Assembly (NCBI GenBank): GCA_028277795.1
Contig: JANQFP010000056.1
Coordinates: forward strand, 1-41,710
Direction: 5' to 3'
Source: Rhodospirillales bacterium
GTDB lineage: Bacteria > Pseudomonadota > Alphaproteobacteria > Rhodospirillales > JANQFP01
Length of the DNA stretch: 41,710 bases
Under the pieces are notes generated by a model. The model made no database searches, was not told the DNA's origin, and saw nothing but the letters and a program-made list of their open reading frames with translations. The position numbers and the translations under genes were made by a program. Shown here in pieces: positions 29,259 through 34,666 of the stretch; within the stretch, counting starts at the first letter, position 1, and every line of letters begins with the position of its first letter.

Positions 29259-30512
29259 ATGCACGTCCTGGTCCTGGGGGCCGGCGTGGTCGGCGTGGCC
29301 ACGGCCTATCACCTGGCCCGCCACGGGCACGAGGTGACAGTGGTCGAGCGCCAACCGGGCCCGGCTCTGGAAACCACCTACGCCAACGGCGGCCAGATCT
29401 CGGCCAACCACGCCACCCCATGGGCGACGCCCGCCACCCCGGCCAGGGTGCTCAAGTGGCTGGGGCGGGAGGATTCGCCGCTGCTGTTCCGGCTGCGTGC
29501 CGACCCGGCTCTGTGGGCCTGGGGGCTGCGCTTTCTGCGCAACTGCACGGCGCGGCGCATGCGCCTCAACATCGAGCGGGCGCTCAGGGTGGCCGTCTAC
29601 AGCCGCACCGTGCTGGCCGAGATGCGGGCCGCCACCGGCATCGAGTACGACGAGCTGGAGCGCGGCATCCTGCACATCTTCCGGGATGCGCGGGAATTCG
29701 ACCAGGCGGTGCCGCATGTGGCGCTGATGACCCGCCTCGGCTGCGTCCGCGACGTGGTGGACGCGGACGGGTGCGTGGCCCTGGAGCCGGCCCTGGCCCA
29801 GGCCCGGGACAGCCTGGTCGGCGGCATCTTCAGCCCCGACGACGAAAGCGGCGATGCGTACACCTTCACCTTGGCCCTGGCCGGCCTGTGCGCCGACCTG
29901 GGCGTGGCCTTCCGCTATGGCACTTCGGTGCGCGCCCTCGACGCCGACGGCGGCCGCATCACCGGGCTCGACACCGACCGCGGCCGGCTGGACGGCGACG
30001 CGGTCGTCCTGGCGCTGGGCAGCTACAGCCCCCGGCTGCTGCGGCCCCTCGGCCTCATGCTGCCCGTCTATCCGGCCAAGGGGTATTCGGTGACCCTGCC
30101 CGACGTGGACCCGGCGCGGACGCCGGAGGTGAGCCTGATCGACGACGAATTCAAGATGGTCTACAGCCGCCTGGGCACCCGGCTGCGGGTGGCCGGCACC
30201 GCCGAGCTGGCCGGCTACGACACGTCCGTGAACGAGACGCGGGCGCGGCTGATCCTGGACAAGGCCCTGGAGCTGTTCCCCGGCTGTGCCGATGCCGGCC
30301 ACGCCGAGTTCTGGGCCGGCCTGCGGCCGAGCACGCCGGACGGCGTTCCGGTGATGGGCCCGACCCCCTTCGCCAACCTGTTCCTCAACACCGGCCACGG
30401 CACCCTGGGCTGGACCATGGCCTGCGGCGCCGGCCGCGCTGTCGCCGACCTGGTGTCGGGGCGGCGGCCGGAGATCGACCTGGACGGTCTGGGACTGGAT
30501 CGGTTCGGCTGA
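29259..30512 (+). CDS. dadA: D-amino-acid dehydrogenase (FAD-dependent)
   Basis: Oxidatively deaminates D-amino acids to 2-oxo acids and passes electrons to the respiratory chain; typically membrane-associated. The 417-residue protein has the N-terminal dinucleotide-binding loop VLGAGVVGVATAYHLARHGH and the family block ETTYANGGQISANHATPWAT. C-terminal blocks include EFWAGLRPSTPDGVPVMGPT and FLNTGHGTLGWTMACGAGR, which close the FAD site. An upstream ATG at 29223 would add 12 residues but would sit inside the promoter-like repeat, so MHVLVLGAG is preferred. The ribosome binding site is weak. It is the first plus-strand gene of the window. Confidence 0.93.
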   Translation: MHVLVLGAGVVGVATAYHLARHGHEVTVVERQPGPALETTYANGGQISANHATPWATPATPARVLKWLGREDSPLLFRLRADPALWAWGLRFLRNCTARRMRLNIERALRVAVYSRTVLAEMRAATGIEYDELERGILHIFRDAREFDQAVPHVALMTRLGCVRDVVDADGCVALEPALAQARDSLVGGIFSPDDESGDAYTFTLALAGLCADLGVAFRYGTSVRALDADGGRITGLDTDRGRLDGDAVVLALGSYSPRLLRPLGLMLPVYPAKGYSVTLPDVDPARTPEVSLIDDEFKMVYSRLGTRLRVAGTAELAGYDTSVNETRARLILDKALELFPGCADAGHAEFWAGLRPSTPDGVPVMGPTPFANLFLNTGHGTLGWTMACGAGRAVADLVSGRRPEIDLDGLGLDRFG

Positions 30513-30528
30513 GGAGCGGACGCAGGAA

Positions 30529-30553
30529 CGGGGCCGGTTTTGGGCCGGCCCCG
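30529..30553. terminator. Bidirectional terminator between dadA and the phasin gene
   Basis: A perfect nine-base-pair hairpin (CGGGGCCGG/CCGGCCCCG, loop TTTTGGG) lies between the two convergent genes. No long T tract follows on either strand. Confidence 0.5.
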
Positions 30554-30580
30554 CGGTCCGTGATTTTCAGGTGAGAGGTC

Positions 30581-30928
30581 TTAGGCGGCCTTGCCGGGCA
30601 GCTCGAGGACGGCCTCGGCGCGGACCTTGAGGGGCGCCACGGTGTCGACGAAGGCCTTGCTGGTCAGTTCGATCAGGGTCTTGCTGTCGGCGATGGCGTT
30701 GTCCAGGACCTCGCGGACGAATTCGCTGTGCGCCGCGACGGCGGCGTCAGGGGTCTTCAGCGTGCCCAGCGAGTGGACGGCGGCGACGGTGCGGTCGACG
30801 GACGCCTTGGACATTTCGAAGTAGGCCTTGGACACGTCATAGACGCCGGACGCGGCAGCCTGGGCGGAGGCGACGATGGCGTCGCTGGTGTCTTTGGCGA
30901 AAACGTTGATGGTCTCGGTGTTCAACAT
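30581..30928 (-). CDS. phaP: Phasin family protein
   Basis: Phasins coat polyhydroxyalkanoate granules. The 115-residue protein is an amphipathic, Ala-rich, mostly helical sequence: LNTETINVFAKDTSDAIVAS, YDVSKAYFEMSKASVDRTVA, EFVREVLDNAIADSKTLIEL. The pattern matches the Phasin_2 type. ATG at 30928 is chosen because AAAGGA lies eight bases upstream; a start six codons earlier is less likely. PhaR-like operators around its promoter (30989-31061) strongly support the role. It is convergent with dadA; no other PHA gene is in the window. Confidence 0.85.
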   Translation of the reverse strand: MLNTETINVFAKDTSDAIVASAQAAASGVYDVSKAYFEMSKASVDRTVAAVHSLGTLKTPDAAVAAHSEFVREVLDNAIADSKTLIELTSKAFVDTVAPLKVRAEAVLELPGKAA

Positions 30929-30988
30929 CGGTCGAATCCTTTCCATAAGCGATTCAGGTCAGAGGCCCCGAAGGCGCCTCACGGGAAA

Positions 30989-31061
30989 TGCTGCACTGCA
31001 GCATTGGCATAGTTATAGTCCTTAAAAACGTTGGCGTCAAGGGCTTTGCTGCATTGCAACA
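30989..31061 (-). promoter_or_regulatory. Phasin promoter flanked by two PhaR-like operators
   Basis: On the minus strand TTGACG (31035-31040), 17-base spacer and TATAAC (31012-31017). A palindrome TGCTGCAcTGCAGCA (30989-31003) just downstream of the -10 fits the known PhaR site CTGC-N3-GCAG, and a near copy (31047-31061) lies just upstream of the -35. PhaR represses phasin genes when no PHA is present (family knowledge). Confidence 0.75.
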
Positions 31062-31124
31062 TTTTTTTTCCGAGCGACTTCGTGTGGCGACAGACACCCG
31101 GTTTTGCCCCTCCCCACCTCCCTG

Positions 31125-31164
31125 TTGACGTTCCGGCGCCGTTGGCCTAGAACAAAAACAGAAC
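31125..31164 (+). promoter_or_regulatory. imuA promoter with LexA box
   Basis: TTGACG (31125-31130), 17-base spacer and TAGAAC (31148-31153). The -10 overlaps GAAC-N7-GAAC (31150-31164), the direct-repeat LexA site of alphaproteobacteria. This predicts SOS control of imuA, imuB, the RAYT gene and dnaE2. Confidence 0.85.
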
Positions 31165-31192
31165 ATTATTCCGTGAACCGGTCTCCGTCGCG

Positions 31193-32065
31193 ATGACTCC
31201 CCTGCCCTCGTCCGATCCCCCGCGCCGTCCCGATCCGGCCCTGCTGTCGGACCTGCGTCGGCGCATCCGCCGGCTCGAAGGCCATGGCGGCGCCATGGCC
31301 GGAGAGGACGGAACACCCGGCGTGCTGTCCCTGGGGGTGCCGGCCGTGGACGGGGCCCTGCCGTGGGGCGGCCTGCCGCGGGCCGGCCTGCACGAGGTGC
31401 TGGGCGGCGGCCGAGGCGACGGCGCTGCCGACGGCTTCTGCGCCGCCCTGCTCGCCCGCCTCGCCGCCGGCGGCGCGCCGGTGCTGTGGGTGCGGCGGGG
31501 AGGTGACCTGTACGGGCCGGGGCTGGCCGCCTTCGGCCTCGGGCCCGAACGCCTGATCGTGGTGCGCGGCCGCACCGCCACCGACGTGCTGTGGGCCATG
31601 GAGGAGGCTCTGCGCAGCGGCGTCCCCGCGGCGGTTCTGGGCGAGGCGGAGGGCGCCTCGCCCACCGCCCTGCGCCGCCTGCAGCTGGCCGCCGAGAGCG
31701 GCGGCACCATGGCCCTGGTGTTGCGCCCCGGCGCGGCCGACGCGGCGGCCAGCCCGGCGTTGACCCGCTGGCGGGTGACGGCGGCGCCCGCCGACGCGGG
31801 TGTCTTCGCCGCCCCCCGCTGGCGGCTGGAGCTGGTGCGCTGTCGGGGCGGCACGCCGGCCGCCTGGCTGATGGAGTGGCATCACGGGGCCGATGCCGCG
31901 CGCCGCCGCTCGGGTAGCGAAAACCGAGGGCGCGGCGGGGCCCGCCCGGCGTTCGAAGGAGCTCGCCATGAGACGGGTGGTCTCGTTGTGGCTGCCGACC
32001 TTGGCCACCGACCGGCTGCGCCGGCGACGGGGCGGGACGGCACCCGCCCGGCGGCCGGCGCCTGA
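31193..32065 (+). CDS. imuA: ImuA, mutasome accessory protein
   Basis: RecA/SulA-related partner of ImuB and DnaE2 in error-prone lesion bypass. The protein (290 residues) has LSLGVPAVDGALPWGGLPRA, the usual ImuA N-terminal block, GLHEVLGG, a RecA-like core with VLWVRRGGDLYGPGLAAFGL, and WRLELVRCRGG near residue 215. The Walker A loop is degenerate, as in the family. The last 60 residues are Arg/Gly/Ala-rich and overlap the start of imuB by 98 bases, longer than expected; an ancestral stop may have been lost. No clear ribosome binding site precedes the ATG. Confidence 0.9.
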   Translation: MTPLPSSDPPRRPDPALLSDLRRRIRRLEGHGGAMAGEDGTPGVLSLGVPAVDGALPWGGLPRAGLHEVLGGGRGDGAADGFCAALLARLAAGGAPVLWVRRGGDLYGPGLAAFGLGPERLIVVRGRTATDVLWAMEEALRSGVPAAVLGEAEGASPTALRRLQLAAESGGTMALVLRPGAADAAASPALTRWRVTAAPADAGVFAAPRWRLELVRCRGGTPAAWLMEWHHGADAARRRSGSENRGRGGARPAFEGARHETGGLVVAADLGHRPAAPATGRDGTRPAAGA

Positions 32066-33617
32066 TCTCCTGGCCACGGTCACTGCCGCCCACGGGGGCC
32101 TGCGCATCACCGCCGCCAGCCCCGCGGCAGAGGCGGCCGGCGTGGTGCCGGGGATGCCCCTGGCCGACGCCCGCGCCCTGGCCGCGGGCGGCCCGCCCGG
32201 ACACGACCCGGAGGGCGGCGCCGTCCATGGCGGATATGAGAAATGCGGGCTAGCCACCGTGGCCGCCGACCCGGCGGCGGACCGGCGGGCCCTGGCCGCC
32301 CTGGCCGACGGCTGCGGCCGCTATACCCCGTGGACGGCGGTGGACGGCGACGGCGGCCCCCGGGGTGGCGGCCTGTGGCTGGACATCACCGGCTGCACCC
32401 ACCTGTTCGGCGGCGAGGGGGCGCTGATCGACGATCTGGTGGGTCGCCTCGACCGCCTGGGCTTCGCCGCAACCGCGGCCGTCGCCGATACCATGGGTGC
32501 CGCATGGGCCGTGGCCCGCTTCGCGGGTCGGGAGACGGCCCCCTGCGCCGTGGTGCCATCGGGAGAGGCGGAGATCCGCCGGGTGCTGGCCCCGTTGCCG
32601 GTGGCCGGGCTGCGTCTGCCGGCGGCCGTGGTGGACGGCATGGCGCGGGTGGGCCTGCGCCGCATCGGCGACCTCTATGCCGTCCCCCGCGCCCCCCTCG
32701 CCGCCCGTTTCGGCGACGCGGTGGTGCGCCGCCTCGACCAGGCCCTCGGCCGGGTGCGTGAGCCCCTGTCGCCCCGCCGCCCGCCGCCGGCCCACCACGT
32801 GCGTTTGGCTTTCGCCGACCCCATCGGGCACGCCGACCAGATCGCCGCCGCCCTCGGCCGCCTGCTCGGCGACCTGCGGGTGCGGCTGGAGCACGCCCAC
32901 AAGGGGGTGCGGCGGCTGGACCTCACGCTGTACCGGGTGGACGGCACGCATACCGGCGTCGCCGTGGGCACCGCCCGGCCGGTGCGCGATGCGGCCCACC
33001 TGGAGCGCCTGTTCGCCGACAAGCTGGAGCAGCTGGACCCCGGCTTCGGGGTAGAAGTGATGGTGCTGGCCGCCACCACCGTCGATCCCCTGGGACCCCA
33101 ACAGGACGATCTCGACGGCGGCGCCAAGGAAGCGCGGGACGACGATCTGGCCCGCCTGGTCGACCGCCTGGGCAACCGCCTCGGCCCCAGGAGCGTGGTC
33201 CGCCTGGCCCCCCGTGCCAGCCACGTGCCCGAGCGGGCGTGCCGGCCGGCCCCGGCCCTGGCCGCCGTCACCGCCGACGGCGAAATGGAGGGCGACCACC
33301 GCCCGGCCCAGCCGCGCCCCCTGCGCCTGCTACCGTGGCCCGAGCCCATCGAGGCGGTGGCGCCGGTTCCCGACCATCCGCCGGTGCTGTTCCGCTGGCG
33401 CGGCCGTCCCCACCGGGTGGCCCGCGCCGCCGGCCCCGAGCGCATCGCCCCCGAGTGGTGGCGGGACGACCCCGGCCCGCCGGGGGAGCGGCGCTGCGAC
33501 GTGCGCGACTACTACCGGGTGGAGGACGCCGACGGCCGCCGCTTCTGGGTCTACCGCGAGGGCCTCTACCGCCCCGACCGGCTCCCCCGCTGGTACCTGC
33601 ACGGGCTGTTCGCATGA
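31968..33617 (+). CDS. imuB: ImuB, Y-family polymerase-like mutasome hub
   Basis: Catalytically inactive Y-family polymerase relative that links ImuA, DnaE2 and the beta clamp. The 549-residue protein starts MRRVVSLWLPTLATDRLRRR with AAGGAG six bases upstream. It shows LWLDITGCTHLFGGEGALID, GAAWAVARFAG, and LPVAGLRLPAAVVDGMARVG in the helix-hairpin-helix region. The C-terminus FWVYREGLYRPDRLPRWYLH is the family end. Residues about 86-95 (HGGYEKCGLA) are encoded by a half copy of a palindromic repeat also seen at 38408 and 41595, an apparent in-frame insertion in the N-terminal region. Its last 24 bases are repeated three times downstream. Confidence 0.95.
   Translation: MRRVVSLWLPTLATDRLRRRRGGTAPARRPAPDLLATVTAAHGGLRITAASPAAEAAGVVPGMPLADARALAAGGPPGHDPEGGAVHGGYEKCGLATVAADPAADRRALAALADGCGRYTPWTAVDGDGGPRGGGLWLDITGCTHLFGGEGALIDDLVGRLDRLGFAATAAVADTMGAAWAVARFAGRETAPCAVVPSGEAEIRRVLAPLPVAGLRLPAAVVDGMARVGLRRIGDLYAVPRAPLAARFGDAVVRRLDQALGRVREPLSPRRPPPAHHVRLAFADPIGHADQIAAALGRLLGDLRVRLEHAHKGVRRLDLTLYRVDGTHTGVAVGTARPVRDAAHLERLFADKLEQLDPGFGVEVMVLAATTVDPLGPQQDDLDGGAKEARDDDLARLVDRLGNRLGPRSVVRLAPRASHVPERACRPAPALAAVTADGEMEGDHRPAQPRPLRLLPWPEPIEAVAPVPDHPPVLFRWRGRPHRVARAAGPERIAPEWWRDDPGPPGERRCDVRDYYRVEDADGRRFWVYREGLYRPDRLPRWYLHGLFA
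32223..32253 (-). repeat. Palindromic-family half element inside imuB
   Basis: On the minus strand, TAGCCCGCATTTCTCA followed by TATCCGCCATGGA. It matches the left half of the full element at 38408-38466 and the copy at 41595-41634 with few changes. Length and phase keep the imuB frame open, encoding HGGYEKCGLA. Confidence 0.8.
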
Positions 33618-33635
33618 TGGCAAATCGCCACACCG

Positions 33636-33665
33636 CGCGGGCGGGTTTGAAACCCACCCCTACGG
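33636..33665 (+). repeat. REP palindrome 1
   Basis: GCGCGGGCGGGTTTGAAACC then CACCCCTACGG. It is an imperfect palindrome; the centre base G puts it in the opposite orientation from copies 2, 3 and 5. Confidence 0.8.
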
Positions 33666-33758
33666 AACCGGGGGGCTGGATTGGGGTGCCGCCGCCATGA
33701 CCGCCCCCTGCGGCGCTACCTGCATGGCCTGTTCGCGTGATGGCAAATCGTCACACCG

Positions 33759-33788
33759 CGCGGGCGGGTTTCAAACCCACCCCTATGG
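33759..33788 (+). repeat. REP palindrome 2
   Basis: GCGGGCGGGTTTCAAACCCA then CCCCTATGGG, exactly 123 bases after copy 1. Confidence 0.8.
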
Positions 33789-33877
33789 GACCCGGGGGGC
33801 TGGATTGGGTGCCGTCGCCATGACCACCCCTTGCGGTGGGACCTGCACGGGCTGTTCGCGTGACAGCTCCCGCCGCC

Positions 33878-33905
33878 CGTAGGGGCGGGTTTCAAACCCG
33901 CCCCC
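33878..33905 (+). repeat. REP palindrome 3 (left of RAYT)
   Basis: CGTAGGGGCGGGTTTCAAAC then CCGCCCCC. It lies 33 bases before the RAYT start codon and is one of the pair that brackets the transposase gene. Confidence 0.85.
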
Positions 33906-33937
33906 CTGCGCCGCCACAGGCAAGAAGGACGCACACG

Positions 33938-34549
33938 ATGCCCATTACGGACCACGACACCGAATCCCCGCGCCGCCGGAAACGGCTCCGCCTGCCCCAT
34001 TACGACTACGCCTCGCCGGGAGGCTATTTCGTCACCGTCTGCACCAGCCGCCGCGCCTGTCTGCTGGGCCGTGTGGAAAGCGGCGCGATGGCCCCGAACC
34101 CATTCGGAAAGATCGTCGAAACATGCTGGCGCGACCTGCCGAACCATTACCCTCACGTGATCCTGGACGCCTTTGTCGTCATGCCGAACCATGTGCATGG
34201 CATCCTCTTTCTCGAGTCCTCCCGCGGCCGCCCCACTTCCCCATCGGGGATCGGCAGACGGCACGGACTCCCCGAAATCGTTCGCGCGTTCAAGACATTT
34301 TCGGCCCGCCGCATCAACGGCCTGCGGCATGCGCCGGGGAAGGCGTTCTGGCAACGCGGCTACCATGAGCACGTCATCCGCGACGAGACGTCATTGGCGG
34401 AAATCCGCGAGTACGTCGCCACCAACCCTGCAAGGTGGGCGCTCGACCGGGAAAACCCTGGAACCGTCGGCCGCCTGCCCGGCGCGGGGGCGGGTTTGAA
34501 ACCCGCCCCTACGGGACCCGGGGGGCCGGATCGGGTGCCGCCGCCATGA
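33938..34549 (+). CDS. REP-associated tyrosine transposase (RAYT)
   Basis: IS200/IS605-related single-strand transposase thought to mobilise REP sequences. The 203-residue protein starts MPITDHDTESPRRRKRLRLP with AAGGA upstream. YFVTVCTSRRACLLG is the usual N-terminal block, VVMPNHVHGIL holds the HUH metal motif (His 85, His 87), and Tyr 142 in GYHEHVIRDE is the likely catalytic Tyr. The last 20 or so residues (GAGAGLKPAPTGPGGPDR) are encoded by the right-hand REP copy. The TGA stop is formed inside a vestigial dnaE2-start-like ATGACC. REP palindromes lie on both sides (33878 and 34486). It sits inside the SOS operon between imuB and dnaE2, so it may be co-induced with it. Confidence 0.9.
   Translation: MPITDHDTESPRRRKRLRLPHYDYASPGGYFVTVCTSRRACLLGRVESGAMAPNPFGKIVETCWRDLPNHYPHVILDAFVVMPNHVHGILFLESSRGRPTSPSGIGRRHGLPEIVRAFKTFSARRINGLRHAPGKAFWQRGYHEHVIRDETSLAEIREYVATNPARWALDRENPGTVGRLPGAGAGLKPAPTGPGGPDRVPPP
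34486..34513 (+). repeat. REP palindrome 4 (right of RAYT, within its coding end)
   Basis: GGGGGCGGGTTTGAAACCCG then CCCCTACG. It overlaps the 3' end of the RAYT gene and is in the reverse orientation to copy 3, so the transposase gene is bracketed by an inverted REP pair. Confidence 0.85.
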
Positions 34550-34603
34550 CCGCCCGCAGCACTGGCACCTACACGGAGCCTTCGCGTGACAGCGCCCGCC
34601 GCT

Positions 34604-34634
34604 CGTAGGGGCGGGTTTCAAACCCGCCCCTACG
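34604..34634 (+). repeat. REP palindrome 5
   Basis: A perfect 15-base inverted repeat around one base (CGTAGGGGCGGGTTT/AAACCCGCCCCTACG), 33 bases before the dnaE2 start. As RNA it would form a strong hairpin just ahead of the dnaE2 translation start. Confidence 0.88.
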
Positions 34635-34666
34635 GGGTCCGGGGGTCCGGATCGGATGCCGCCGCC

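Noticed and set aside
33594-34634. Regularly spaced palindromes considered as a CRISPR array
   Set aside because: The 123-base units are repeated throughout, with no unique spacers; palindromes are REP-type and a RAYT gene is present; no cas genes.
34586-34666. Upstream in-frame start for dnaE2 through REP copy 5
   Set aside because: It would add 27 residues made by the repeat (GGFQTRPYGVRGSG), whereas the family begins at MTPYAELQ.
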